64,000 bases of DNA. Origin: Vibrio superstes (GTDB taxonomy: Bacteria > Pseudomonadota > Gammaproteobacteria > Enterobacterales > Vibrionaceae). Below the pieces are notes generated by a model. That model saw only the letters and a program-made list of their open reading frames with translations. It was not told where the DNA came from and did not search any database. The translations under genes and the position numbers were made by a program. Of the stretch, positions 1 to 9,517 are shown one piece after another; the first letter of the stretch is position 1; every line of letters begins with the position of its first letter. The stretch is from contig NZ_BCUR01000001.1 in NCBI RefSeq assembly GCF_003569005.1, forward strand, positions 749,893-813,892, read 5' to 3'.

Positions 1-118
1 AAATGACAAATAAATATTATTGAGTTAACGAATACAAAGTAACATACCCACCCATGTGCGAATAATGAACAAAGAACATACCGGATATTCATGCAAATTA
101 TATCTATTCGTTGAGGCT

Positions 119-1201
119 TTACTTAGTTTGAGTTGGGGGAGTCAAAAGTTGTCGTAATTTAGTAGCACTTACCTCTACATCATCTTTTAATAACAAAGAG
201 CTTAAACCTTGAAGTTCCCAAACATTTGCATGTCTAATATCGTTAATACTTGCTGGACGCTTTTGTGTGTGATTATCGATTTTCGTGACTAAAGTGATTT
301 GTTCTGACGAAAAATCGACAATGATTTTTTTAAAGGTAATATTCAGAATCAGATTGAGTGTAGCTCTTCCAGATTTTGTTCCCACATTCAATCCATCTAA
401 AATTGTTTCGTGGTTTCCACTTTCAATAGTGCGAAAAAAAGTGATGTACACATCATGCTGCTCTATTCGTTCAACCAGATTTTCTATTACTGTTAAGTTT
501 GATGCCTTCTGTAAAATCTGATTTAGTTTCACTACTTGCTTTTCATGATAATCAATACGCTCTTTACTTCGCTTGATATCTTTAAGCGCCTTAGTTATCC
601 AATGGACATCTAACAGGCTATCAAGTATTGGCAGAAGGACCTTAGAGTACTGTAAAGACCTTTGCACCATGCACCCATGGCTGGATTTCACGCACTTCAA
701 ATATCTGAACTTACTCTTAGATGTTTTGACAATAACGCCATTGTGACACTCATTGCAGCGTGTCGTTCCTTTTATTACATTCGTAGTCCCTGCTTTGGCC
801 GTTACTACACCCGTCATAAATGGTTTCCTATCATTTGCTTGAAGATAAGTGGCATCAGAGATAGCAGCAGGAAAATAATCAGCGACCTCAGTGTTGTCTC
901 TCATGACTAACACACCTGTTGTTGCCCTATCTTTTAAGACACGCAGAACAAAGTGTTGAGAAAACTCGCCCTTTCTCAGCTTTTTAGGAGCATCAAATTC
1001 CTCATTAAGAATCTTGGCTATTGATGGAGCGCCTTTACCCTGTATCCGTAATTCAAACATTCGAGCAACGATTTCTGCATACCTAGGAGTATAAACTGAC
1101 TCCCCATCAATTTTTATAACCTCACAATGGAAAGGCACTTTTTTCACTAGCCTTGAATTCACAAATTTTTGTTCTGCTAATCTTTTCATTCTACAACGCA
1201 C
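119..1201 (-). pseudogene. Serine recombinase remnant lacking the catalytic domain
   Basis: The 360-residue frame matches the middle and C-terminal parts of a large serine recombinase: a 'Recombinase' DNA-binding region near residues 15-90 (FELRIQGKGAPSIAKILNEE), a zinc beta-ribbon with CNEC near residue 150 and further cysteines at CVKSSHGC, then a coiled-coil segment around residues 205-250. The N-terminal resolvase domain carrying the catalytic serine is absent. The same frame is closed by a TAG about 40 bases upstream of the GTG that opens it, so the protein cannot cut DNA. It is most likely the relic of an integrated element whose rest lies left of the window or is lost. A separately encoded catalytic domain outside the window cannot be excluded. 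Confidence 0.7.
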
Positions 1202-1995
1202 GCTGTGTTCGTTTGCTGGGACTGGACAGTACTACATTAAATTGCATAGGTATGAACTCCCCTCAATTGGTTGTACTCGTATCAATAGCAGTAAAAACTC
1301 ATTGACCCAAGGCATAAATATACGCGCGATATTGCCAACTAATAAATTGCGCGGCTTGGTTCTGAGGTTGGATCGTGAAGCATCGTAACCTTGTCACTCA
1401 TTATGATTCTTTATTTCAATGCTTCAATGTAGGTACTGCTGGCTTATGAACTTCATCAATGATGATCACACTTTCTTGAACTCTCAGTTGCAAAAAGGCT
1501 CTGATGCGGTGCTCAAACGTAACAATCTTAATGTAGTAAAGTCTATTATCCTCCCACAATATCATTACCCTCAACGTCTTACATCAAGGCTTTAGCTTCC
1601 CTTCATAAACCTTGACTCCTAAAAGCTAATCTATTCTTAGTTATGTCGCTGTTAATGAGTATCATTCTGTCGTTGAACAAAGAATGGTTATAGATTTCGG
1701 GATTTGATCCATAAAATAACGCACAGAACACTTAAAAATCGAACTCGTTGTAACTACGTGCGTATACAGATTGAATCATCAGCCTTTATTTGATGCTTAT
1801 GAGTTAAGGGGACGCTATAACAAAAAACCGCACATCGATAAAACTGATGGACTCCTTATTTGGCGCCTGTCCCGCAATCCTGAGCGGCCCTAGATCATAA
1901 ATTAGCCAACTTTCCTGTAATCATTCTTCTTAAAGCTCACTTTTTGCCCAATAAGGGCACATAATTAATAAGGGTAAATCCACAAGGTCAGCACA
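1202..1995. other. Gene-poor stretch with decayed coding sequence
   Basis: About 790 bases without an intact gene. On the minus strand, about 1416-1590, a stop-bounded frame of some 55 codons contains a hydrophobic strand ending in IIIDEVHKP, which resembles the Walker B segment of a P-loop ATPase. No Walker A or start codon accompanies it. Together with the truncated recombinase next door this looks like the eroded edge of a mobile element. The leader of napG occupies the last ~100 bases; no clear FNR or Nar site was seen there. Confidence 0.4.
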
Positions 1996-2730
1996 ATGAA
2001 CAAACCAAAGAATGGCCCCTCTCCAAGTAGACGGCGTTTTTTGCGTGACGCTGCTCGCACCGCTATTGGGGTGGGTTCTGTTGCAACACTTCTTGGAATA
2101 CAGTCTCGGCAAAGCCAAGCTGGCGGTTCTGGTGTCCCTATTCGCCCGCCGGGTGCTCTGGCCGAAGGTGACTTTGAGGCGGCATGTGTGCGCTGCGGGC
2201 TTTGCGTTCAGGCTTGCCCTTACGACACACTCAAGCTCTCTACTCTGATGTCCAAATCTGCTTCTGGTACCCCCTATTTTACTGCCAGAGATATCCCGTG
2301 CGAAATGTGTGATGATATTCCCTGTGTTGTGGCCTGCCCGACTGGGGCTCTTGACCCCTCATTAACCAACATTGACGATGCAGCTATGGGCACCGCCGTG
2401 CTCATTGACCATGAAACCTGTCTAAATTATTTAGGTTTACGCTGTGATGTTTGTTATCGCGTTTGCCCGTTAATTGACGAAGCAATTACCCTTGAGTACC
2501 AAAGGAATGCTCGAACTGGAATTCACGCAAAAATGATTCCTACGGTTCATTCAGAGTCATGCACCGGATGTGGTAAGTGCGAACAAGCTTGCGTGCTTCC
2601 AGTGGCGGCAATCAAAATCGTGCCAACTGAACTAGCAAAAGGTGAGTTAGGACACCACTACAAGTTAGGTTGGGAGGGAGATGAAACTATCCCCGTGCCT
2701 AGTCTTAAAGAAATGCGGGAGAACAAATAA
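1996..2730 (+). CDS. napG: Ferredoxin-type quinol dehydrogenase component NapG
   Basis: A 244-residue exported iron-sulfur protein of the MauM/NapG family. With NapH it normally passes electrons from quinol to the periplasmic nitrate reductase NapAB. The N-terminus carries a twin-arginine signal ([11 protein letters not shown] at residues 11-21) and a hydrophobic stretch. Cysteine clusters typical of [4Fe-4S] ferredoxins follow: [12 protein letters not shown] near residue 64, [14 protein letters not shown] near 100, CDVCYRVCP near 150, [11 protein letters not shown] near 189. The stop codon overlaps the napH start by one base. No napA, napB, napC or napD lies in the window, so the pair is separated from its usual operon and may serve Nap elsewhere or another periplasmic acceptor. 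Confidence 0.9.
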   Translation: MNKPKNGPSPSRRRFLRDAARTAIGVGSVATLLGIQSRQSQAGGSGVPIRPPGALAEGDFEAACVRCGLCVQACPYDTLKLSTLMSKSASGTPYFTARDIPCEMCDDIPCVVACPTGALDPSLTNIDDAAMGTAVLIDHETCLNYLGLRCDVCYRVCPLIDEAITLEYQRNARTGIHAKMIPTVHSESCTGCGKCEQACVLPVAAIKIVPTELAKGELGHHYKLGWEGDETIPVPSLKEMRENK

Positions 2731-3578
2731 TGGCTAAAAACCTCGCAAAAGATGCCGGGAAAGAGGCAATAGAAGCCTTAGGTTGGTGGCAAACTCACCG
2801 TTTTTTAATCAGTCGTCGACTGTGCCAAATCGCCATCATGGCCTGTTTCATGCTTGGGCCTAGCTTGGGAATACTCAAGGGAAACCTTTCATCAAGCCTA
2901 CTACTGGATACCATTCCGCTTAGCGACCCTTTAATTGTGATGCAAACGCTCGCGACCGGTCATATTCCAGAGCTAACCACATTCATTGGCGTGGCGATTG
3001 TGGTTGTTTTTTATGCCTTGCTCGCACCTAGAGTGTTCTGCGCATGGGTTTGCCCGTTGAATATGGTGACAGATTTGGCCGCGTGGTTAAGGCGAAAATT
3101 TAACCTTAAAGCAAGTTATCGCTGGCCATCTAGTCTTAGGTACTGGTTGATTCCTGTGATTCTTCTTGGCAGTGCAATTTCCGGCACTACCTTATGGGCT
3201 TGGGTAGACCCAGTTGCGACGCTACATCGTGGGCTTGTTTTTGGAATGGGAGCGGGATGGATTCTCATACTATTAGTTTTTTTACTCGATCTCGTTCTTG
3301 TCGAGCATGGGTGGTGTGGTCATCTGTGCCCGTTGGGGGCAACTTATGGCGTGATAGGACGTAAAAGTACTCTTCGCATCACAGCAACAAAACGCGAAGA
3401 TTGCACCAAATGTATGGATTGCTTCAATGTGTGTCCAGAGCCAGACATCTTAAAACAGCCTTTAAAAGAGGGGGATCGCAGGGTAATGAGCCAAGACTGC
3501 ATTAGTTGCGGGCGTTGCATCGAGGTATGCCCAACTAAGGTTTTCGAATTTAGAGCCAAGGGCAGCAAGCACAACTAG
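2730..3578 (+). CDS. napH: Membrane ferredoxin-type quinol dehydrogenase NapH
   Basis: A 282-residue inner-membrane partner of NapG. Four hydrophobic segments can be seen (about residues 30-55, 80-105, 135-160, 165-190). Conserved CxxxCP motifs occur on membrane loops (CAWVCPLN near 108, CGHLCPLG near 198). Two [4Fe-4S] ferredoxin motifs lie in the cytoplasmic C-terminus (CTKCMDCFNVCP near 225 and CISCGRCIEVCP near 255). It is translationally coupled to napG. The stop overlaps the stop of the converging DUF3429 gene within a CTAG palindrome, so there is no room for a separate terminator. In known systems NapGH oxidises menaquinol or ubiquinol. Confidence 0.9.
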   Translation: MAKNLAKDAGKEAIEALGWWQTHRFLISRRLCQIAIMACFMLGPSLGILKGNLSSSLLLDTIPLSDPLIVMQTLATGHIPELTTFIGVAIVVVFYALLAPRVFCAWVCPLNMVTDLAAWLRRKFNLKASYRWPSSLRYWLIPVILLGSAISGTTLWAWVDPVATLHRGLVFGMGAGWILILLVFLLDLVLVEHGWCGHLCPLGATYGVIGRKSTLRITATKREDCTKCMDCFNVCPEPDILKQPLKEGDRRVMSQDCISCGRCIEVCPTKVFEFRAKGSKHN

Positions 3579-3985
3579 ATCACAATCAAGGCCAGCATGC
3601 AAAGGTGCGCGGTAAGAACAACACCCGTTAGGATAAATCTTAATTTTAGGTACCTGGGGTGATCTCGTTTTGGTTCAAAATACAGGTTCAGCCCATGAGC
3701 AAGCCCAATACCGATTAGTAGCACCATAGGGCTATAGAAAACAAATAACCCAAGAGCGATGACACCTAGAGTGATGACGTTAGAGGCCACCAGCGACCTC
3801 TTCTCCGGAACTGTTCGATCTACACACCTTCCCCAAACAGCTCCGGCCATAAACAACGCAATGCCCGCACTGTAAATCAAAAAGCTCATTATAAAATGAA
3901 ACGATGCTTGGCTGTGCGTCAGACCAAACAGTACTGGGAGTAAAATAAAAGGGACAAGGCCCATGTAACCAAGAATATAAATCAT
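3575..3985 (-). CDS. DUF3429-like membrane protein
   Basis: A 136-residue very hydrophobic protein with four probable membrane helices (about residues 5-20, 28-50, 65-100, 112-135). It resembles the DUF3429 family of small inner-membrane proteins of unknown function (opening GYMGLVPFILLPVLFG and an FLIYSAGIALFMAG segment). It converges on napH with overlapping stop codons and is transcribed alone. The sequence gives no catalytic motif. The family assignment is from memory of the pattern and the function is unknown. Confidence 0.6.
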   Translation of the reverse strand: MIYILGYMGLVPFILLPVLFGLTHSQASFHFIMSFLIYSAGIALFMAGAVWGRCVDRTVPEKRSLVASNVITLGVIALGLFVFYSPMVLLIGIGLAHGLNLYFEPKRDHPRYLKLRFILTGVVLTAHLCMLALIVI

Positions 3986-4099
3986 ACCCTCTGTTACGCA
4001 GTTAGCTATATATGGATCAATACCTTACGCCATAAATCACACCGTTCAGAAAAATGATCTTGCCCTATACTCAAGTCGCCAACGATGGAATCTCATGCT

Positions 4100-4109
4100 C
4101 CCCCCCCCC
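4100..4109. repeat. Poly-C tract (10 C)
   Basis: A run of ten cytosines lies about 70 bases upstream of the ATG of the following ABC transporter ATPase, inside its probable promoter or leader. Tracts of this length are prone to slipped-strand length change. Confidence 0.7.
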
Positions 4110-4177
4110 ACAGGCCCGATGATCACTTGGTCGAATAAATGGGTATCAACTGAGAGCAAGCAGTATAAGGAACAAAA

Positions 4178-4846
4178 ATGACAGACCCAATTGTTCAGCT
4201 CAGCCAAGCGACAAAGCAATTCATAGACGGAAAAGATAGACACTGCGTGCTCGATCAAGTCGATTTCTCATTGCATGCGGGTCAAAGCGTCGCCTTGACG
4301 GGAGCAAGTGGTAGCGGAAAGAGCACTCTACTCAATGTCATCGCGGGCTTCGAATCGCTTTCTAGCGGCGTGCTAGCAATCAATGGAGAAAGCGTTGAGC
4401 AATGGAAAGACCCCCAATGGAGCTTATTTCGCCACCGAAAACTTGGCGTTGTATTTCAACAATTTAACCTTCTTACTCCATTAAATGTGAGACAGAATAT
4501 TTCCTTTCCTCTCAGCCTTAACAATCAAAAATGGAGTGAATGGTGTGATCATCTCGTTAAGAAGTTAGAAATTGATGGCCTGTTAGATAGGCACGTTGCC
4601 TCATTATCTGGAGGGCAACAACAACGAGTGGCCATAGCAAGATCATTGGCACACAAGCCCGCCTTGCTACTTGCCGATGAACCCACTGGCAACCTCGATC
4701 AACAAGCAGGGCTCGAGGTGATGCGACTGCTTACTGAGATCAGTTCAGAGGGAGAAACCTCTGTAGTTCTAGTGACCCATAGCTCAGAGTGTGCCGATTT
4801 TATGGACACACGTTACCACCTTTCCAATGGGCAGTTGCATGACTAG
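4178..4846 (+). CDS. ABC transporter ATP-binding protein (LolD/MacB type, AttE-like)
   Basis: A 222-residue nucleotide-binding subunit. Walker A is GASGSGKST near residues 43-51, the Q-loop follows at VVFQQFNLL, the ABC signature is LSGGQQQR near 143-150, Walker B is ALLLADEPT, and the switch histidine is in VTHSS. It falls in the MJ0796/LolD/MacB branch that partners FtsX-type permeases. AGGAA lies just upstream of the ATG. The stop is inside the first codons of the permease gene (8-base overlap), so the two are coupled. With the permease and the downstream AttH-type lipoprotein it forms an AttEFGH-like operon. The substrate is unknown; a mechanotransmission role or lipid-related export is possible. 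Confidence 0.9.
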   Translation: MTDPIVQLSQATKQFIDGKDRHCVLDQVDFSLHAGQSVALTGASGSGKSTLLNVIAGFESLSSGVLAINGESVEQWKDPQWSLFRHRKLGVVFQQFNLLTPLNVRQNISFPLSLNNQKWSEWCDHLVKKLEIDGLLDRHVASLSGGQQQRVAIARSLAHKPALLLADEPTGNLDQQAGLEVMRLLTEISSEGETSVVLVTHSSECADFMDTRYHLSNGQLHD

Positions 4847-7313
4847 CTATACCCTCACACACCTTTGGTTGGTGATCAGAACCTTTATAGCTCATTACCG
4901 ACAAGCCCCCTTACAAGCTGCCGCGATAACGCTAGGGATAATACTCGCTGTTACCTTGTTTGTTGCTGTTCAGGCCATCAACCTCAACGCAAAACGAAGT
5001 TACAGTGAATCAACCGAGCAGCTAAGTGCTCGCGCAGAAAGCTTAATAATTCCCTTGTCAGGGCAAGAATATTTAGATCAGTCTGTTTACTTTGAGCTTC
5101 GCCAATCCGGTATCAGTGCCTCCTTGCCCATCATTGAAGGTAGAGTACGAGACGAGAATGGACAGCGCTTGACCATTCAAGGCAGTGAACTCATTGCAGC
5201 CATTACCTCTGGCCTTAGCTTCGGTCAGAATCAAACACAGGTGTCCTTGTTCAATGGAAACTTTCCACTCGCTGACTTGCTAGCGGGACGTCCTTTAATG
5301 ATGGTCAGTCAATCCCAAGCAGAACGCATGGGTGGTAAAGATTATCTAACGCTGGATGGTGTGCCTACAAAGGTGGTGGTGGTGCCCGAAGAATGGCAAC
5401 TGGGCAGCCGGGTCTTGATGGACATAGGGTTTGCACAACGCTTGCTCAATAAACCCGAACAGATCAGTTACATTGCTATGTTTGATGCGCAACCTGAGGG
5501 TGCGCTGGTTGATATCATCCAAAACAAAGCGCAATGGATAGCCAACACACAGGACACCGACCTTGATGCCTTAACCGATAGCTTTCATTTGAATCTGACG
5601 GCAATGAGTTTACTCGCCTTCGTTGTTGGCATGTTTATCGCCTACAACGGAGTAAAATACAGTTTACTCAAGCGTAATCGATTGTTGGTGCAAATACGTC
5701 AGGCTGGCACACCCGCTTTAACTGTACTGTCCGCCCTTTTGCTTGAGCTCATTGTACTTGTGTTCTTTGGAACAAGCCTTGGATTTATTCTAGGTATTCA
5801 GCTTAGCCATTGGTTGCATCCAACGGTCGCACTTACCCTGGAACAACTGTATGGGGCAACACTATTGCCAGGTACATGGCAGTGGCATTGGTGGGGACAA
5901 GCCTTATTACTAACGCTTATTGTCACCACAATTTCTTGTCTACAGCACTTTAAGCAACGAATTAATCAACCCCTTTCTTCCCATGGTGGTTTTTATAAAA
6001 CACCAGAACATAACCATGCCACGAGGTTGTTCTTAATTGGTTTATCACTCTCGATCCTTGCACTACTTGGGCTATGGCTAAGTCAGCATTTTAGATACAC
6101 CATGGCATGGTTGGGGCTTTTCATTGTTTCTGTCCCTCTATACCTGCCCAAAGTGCTTCATAAACTCGCGCAGTGGAGTGAAAAACAAGCTCAAGCAGGG
6201 CTGACCCACTACCTCTTTGCTGAACTCAAAGAGCTTGTCGCTCCATTGTCCCTAGCAATGATGGCACTACTTCTGGCTGTTACAGCAAACATTGGGATGA
6301 ATACCCTAGTTGGAAGCTTTGAGTCCACTCTTAAGCAGTGGTTAGATCAACGATTGCATGCGGACATTTACATCAGTCCCTCACAACGAGATATGCAAAA
6401 GGTAGAAGAAACCTTAGAAGAACTCGCAAGCATTGATACCGTCTACAAGCAATATTATGTCGATGATTCGGTACAAGGTGTTCCGATCATCCTAGGAACC
6501 AAAGATAAAGATACCCTAGAACAAACCATGGTGTTTAAGTCGGCCATCGATGAGTTCTGGCAAGCATTTTATGCCAGCAAAGTGGTCGCTATCAGTGAGC
6601 CCATGGCGATCAAGCTCGATATCAACTTAGGGGATGACTTACACATAGGAGCCCTTCCAGACTATCCGTTAAAAGTTGGCGCCATATTTCACGATTATGG
6701 TACTCCGAAGGGAGAGGTGCTGATCTCACCAAGGTTATGGGTTGAAAAAGGGTTTACTCCTACCCCCACTAGCCTCGGAGTTAAGGTTGCCCAAGATAAA
6801 GACAAGGCCTACCGTGAACTGGAGCAAATCTTAGGGTTACACCCTAGCCAACTCTACGACCAAGCTAAGATAAAATCTCTCGCTTTGGACATCTTTAGTC
6901 GCACCTTTGCCATTACCAGTGCATTAAATGCAGTAACACTATTGGTGGCTATTATCGGCTTGTTCACTGCTTGCTACATGTTGCTCGATGCTCGTAAAGC
7001 CGCCATTGCAAGGCTTTATGCCTTAGGAGTAAATCGAAAGAAATTGATGACAATAGTTGTCGGACAGATCATCGCCTTGGTTATATTCACCCTCTGCATC
7101 GCCATTCCTTTAGGGGCTATCGTTGGCTTTGTTCTGACAGACATTATTACCCTACGGGCCTTTGGTTGGAGCCTCACTTACCTTTGGAGTTGGTACGATG
7201 CCGCCTCAATTGCGCTTATCACGATCTTGGTCTCTGTAATTGCTACCCTTGTACCTCTTTGGCGCTTAGTTAATCGACCTGTGGTGACCAGTTTGCAAAG
7301 CGAGGTGTTGTAA
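4839..7313 (+). CDS. FtsX-family ABC transporter permease, double-length (AttFG-like)
   Basis: A large permease of about 824 residues holding two FtsX modules. A membrane anchor lies near residues 30-55, a long periplasmic domain follows, then three helices around 250-380. A second anchor lies near 480-500, then another periplasmic domain and a final three-helix FtsX core (about 695-815). A frame opening at 4791 exists, but the ATG at 4839 gives MTSYTLTHLWLVIRTFIAHY, a normal N-terminus, and an 8-base overlap with the ATPase gene. It resembles a fusion of AttF and AttG. The stop codon abuts the ATG of the lipoprotein gene, so the three genes form one operon. Confidence 0.88.
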   Translation: MTSYTLTHLWLVIRTFIAHYRQAPLQAAAITLGIILAVTLFVAVQAINLNAKRSYSESTEQLSARAESLIIPLSGQEYLDQSVYFELRQSGISASLPIIEGRVRDENGQRLTIQGSELIAAITSGLSFGQNQTQVSLFNGNFPLADLLAGRPLMMVSQSQAERMGGKDYLTLDGVPTKVVVVPEEWQLGSRVLMDIGFAQRLLNKPEQISYIAMFDAQPEGALVDIIQNKAQWIANTQDTDLDALTDSFHLNLTAMSLLAFVVGMFIAYNGVKYSLLKRNRLLVQIRQAGTPALTVLSALLLELIVLVFFGTSLGFILGIQLSHWLHPTVALTLEQLYGATLLPGTWQWHWWGQALLLTLIVTTISCLQHFKQRINQPLSSHGGFYKTPEHNHATRLFLIGLSLSILALLGLWLSQHFRYTMAWLGLFIVSVPLYLPKVLHKLAQWSEKQAQAGLTHYLFAELKELVAPLSLAMMALLLAVTANIGMNTLVGSFESTLKQWLDQRLHADIYISPSQRDMQKVEETLEELASIDTVYKQYYVDDSVQGVPIILGTKDKDTLEQTMVFKSAIDEFWQAFYASKVVAISEPMAIKLDINLGDDLHIGALPDYPLKVGAIFHDYGTPKGEVLISPRLWVEKGFTPTPTSLGVKVAQDKDKAYRELEQILGLHPSQLYDQAKIKSLALDIFSRTFAITSALNAVTLLVAIIGLFTACYMLLDARKAAIARLYALGVNRKKLMTIVVGQIIALVIFTLCIAIPLGAIVGFVLTDIITLRAFGWSLTYLWSWYDAASIALITILVSVIATLVPLWRLVNRPVVTSLQSEVL

Positions 7314-8411
7314 ATGAATCTCTTCTCTAAACTATTCCTTCTCACCTTGCTACTGACCATCGTAGGCTGTGAAGAACAAAAATCTGATGGGTTAGGCAAT
7401 TGGCTGGGAGAAAGTGATACTGATTACGCCAAGGTACTTGCAGGAAAAGCCATTGAATACCCAAAGGATCATGGCGCACACCCTGATTTTAGACATGAAT
7501 GGTGGTACTTAACGGCCAATCTCATTGATGAAAATGGTGACGCACTAGGAATACAATGGACACAATTTCGCGTTGCGATTGAACCAGAAGCGACTCAACA
7601 AGAGGATATAGCCTCTCTTGAGATCTGGCATAGCCAGCAACTTTATATGGCTCATAGCGCAGTGACCACAGATGAGATTCATTATGCCGACGAAAAATGG
7701 TCGCGTGACAATCCGATGCTTGCGGGTGTGGACAACGACCCATTTAGGGTATTTCTGGATGATTGGCAATGGCGCTCTTCTACTACCGATATGTTCCCCG
7801 CGACCCTAGATGTCACCTCTAAAGGCTTCAGTTATTCATTGACACTGAACAGTGCTGCGCCATATCAAAAGCAAGGCGAAGAAGGCTACAGCGAGAAAAG
7901 TGCCGATGGCAGTGTCGCCTCTTATTATTACAGTCAGCCATTCATCTCAGTCCAAGGCGAAGTCACCATTGATGGCAAATCACACCAGGTCAAAGGGCAA
8001 GGCTGGATAGACAGGGAGTGGAGTTCGCAGTTTCTTCTCGATTCACAGCAAGGTTGGGATTGGTTTGCCCTAAGGCTCGACGCAAAAACAAGCCTTGTTG
8101 TCTTTCAACTCAGAGACTCCAAGTCAGGTGACGCTAGTTACTCCCACGCAAGACTGATGTACAGCAATGGTGAATCAACCACGCTGACTGAGAGTGAAAT
8201 ATCCCTCACTGCAACCGAGCAAACCTCCATCGAAGGTCGCCCATACCCAACTAAATGGCAGCTTAAGATCCCCTCTCAGCAGATCGACCTCAATATCTTA
8301 GCACTCAATCCCAATGCCAAGATGCCCTTAACCATCCCCTATTGGGAAGGCCCAGTGACGATAACAGGAAGCCATTCGGGTAACGGATATATGGAGTTGA
8401 CCGGGTATTAG
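7314..8411 (+). CDS. AttH/CrtC-domain lipocalin-fold lipoprotein
   Basis: A 365-residue exported protein with a lipoprotein signal (lipobox IVGC, cysteine near residue 19). The body matches the AttH / hydroxyneurosporene-synthase (CrtC) double-lipocalin family often labelled 'predicted secreted hydrolase': HPDFRHEWWYLTANL near residues 57-71, the W-rich WIDREWSSQFL near 231, and a final YWEGPVTITGSHSGNGYMELTGY. The enzymatic label is unproven. The ATG directly follows the permease stop codon. Association with an FtsX-type ABC transporter matches the attEFGH arrangement described in Agrobacterium. The stop codon overlaps the stop of the converging ABC-2 gene. Confidence 0.85.
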   Translation: MNLFSKLFLLTLLLTIVGCEEQKSDGLGNWLGESDTDYAKVLAGKAIEYPKDHGAHPDFRHEWWYLTANLIDENGDALGIQWTQFRVAIEPEATQQEDIASLEIWHSQQLYMAHSAVTTDEIHYADEKWSRDNPMLAGVDNDPFRVFLDDWQWRSSTTDMFPATLDVTSKGFSYSLTLNSAAPYQKQGEEGYSEKSADGSVASYYYSQPFISVQGEVTIDGKSHQVKGQGWIDREWSSQFLLDSQQGWDWFALRLDAKTSLVVFQLRDSKSGDASYSHARLMYSNGESTTLTESEISLTATEQTSIEGRPYPTKWQLKIPSQQIDLNILALNPNAKMPLTIPYWEGPVTITGSHSGNGYMELTGY

Positions 8412-9517
8412 GTGTTGTATTGTCTACCCCTAAAAAACCAAACCAACACACCCCAACCAAACACCTGAGCTAACAAAGTGAAGTATTGAGGGGTAATCTG
8501 AGAGAAGTCAGCGCCCATTTGGTTGAGTTTCAACAACCCTTGGATTGCGGGGGTACTTGGAAACAGATTTGAAGCCCAGATTAGTGGCGTAGGGATAGAC
8601 TCCAATGGCCATATAAACCCAGCACTGAACACTAGAGGCATAGAGCTCATCAGTACCAGCACAGTGACGAGCTCTCGTCTGGGCAATACGATTCCTAGCA
8701 ACAAGCCAATCATAATCGAAGAGAGTAGGAAGGGGGTCACAAACGTCATTAGCTGCCAAGGGTTAGCCAACCTAGAAACCGAGTAAAAATCGAAGCTCCA
8801 GCCGAAGTAATAGGCACTTAGAACGTAGTAAAATCCGGTAAAGCAAACGACTCGAGCCAACAATCTAGCCCATGACTCTCGCTTTGCTATGGTCGCTCCT
8901 ACCAAGCCGACACCCATCACTAGGGTTTGCTGAAGAATCAATACAAACACCGCTGGAACCACATAATTGACATATCCACCGGTCACATTGAAAGTAGGCT
9001 TCATATTCACGTCAATAGAGGCGTGGTGCTTGGCTGCGCTAGCAATAGGCTCGCCTTCCATCACCAATCTAGCCACCTTAGCCTGTGCTGCCAATGTACC
9101 ACCCGCTCTAGCTAGACCCTCGGCAATGGTGCCGTAGACAAGAAAATAGGAAGCATCACCAGCAAAAGATAATGTAGGACTCTTACCTAGCAACAAATCT
9201 CTATAGAAATGCTCAGGAATCACCAAGATGCCTCTGACGTCTCCATTGAGGAATTGGCTTTTCGCCTGCTCTACACTGTGCGCGCGTTCCACTATTTTGA
9301 TCTGAGAGGTGGCGTCGACCATTCGTTCTAAGTCAAAGCTTACCTTGCTCTTGTCCAAGTTGACTACCGTAATCTGTTGCTCACTTGGTGTCTGTTTTGC
9401 ATAAGGAAGTGGATACAAAAAAGAATAGAAGACCACCCCACCAAAGATAGTGAGCACTACCACAGGATTCGTCAGTATGGCTCTCAACTCTTGCTTAAAC
9501 ACATCTACCCAACTCAT
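8408..9517 (-). CDS. ABC-2 type permease (YhhJ/YbhR-like), second of pair
   Basis: A 369-residue integral membrane permease with the ABC-2 layout: one N-terminal helix (about 18-38), a large extracytoplasmic domain (about 40-175), then five or six C-terminal helices (about 180-365). It resembles YhhJ/YbhR subunits of drug or solvent exporters that work with HlyD-type adaptors. Its ATG overlaps the stop of the upstream permease gene (ATGA), which implies coupled translation and probably a heterodimer. No ATP-binding subunit is encoded in this operon. Confidence 0.85.
   Translation of the reverse strand: MSWVDVFKQELRAILTNPVVVLTIFGGVVFYSFLYPLPYAKQTPSEQQITVVNLDKSKVSFDLERMVDATSQIKIVERAHSVEQAKSQFLNGDVRGILVIPEHFYRDLLLGKSPTLSFAGDASYFLVYGTIAEGLARAGGTLAAQAKVARLVMEGEPIASAAKHHASIDVNMKPTFNVTGGYVNYVVPAVFVLILQQTLVMGVGLVGATIAKRESWARLLARVVCFTGFYYVLSAYYFGWSFDFYSVSRLANPWQLMTFVTPFLLSSIMIGLLLGIVLPRRELVTVLVLMSSMPLVFSAGFIWPLESIPTPLIWASNLFPSTPAIQGLLKLNQMGADFSQITPQYFTLLAQVFGWGVLVWFFRGRQYNT

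Noticed and set aside
4791..4838. Longer N-terminus for the FtsX permease
   Set aside because: It would overlap the ATPase by 56 bases and lacks a ribosome-binding site; the ATG at 4839 gives a natural N-terminus.
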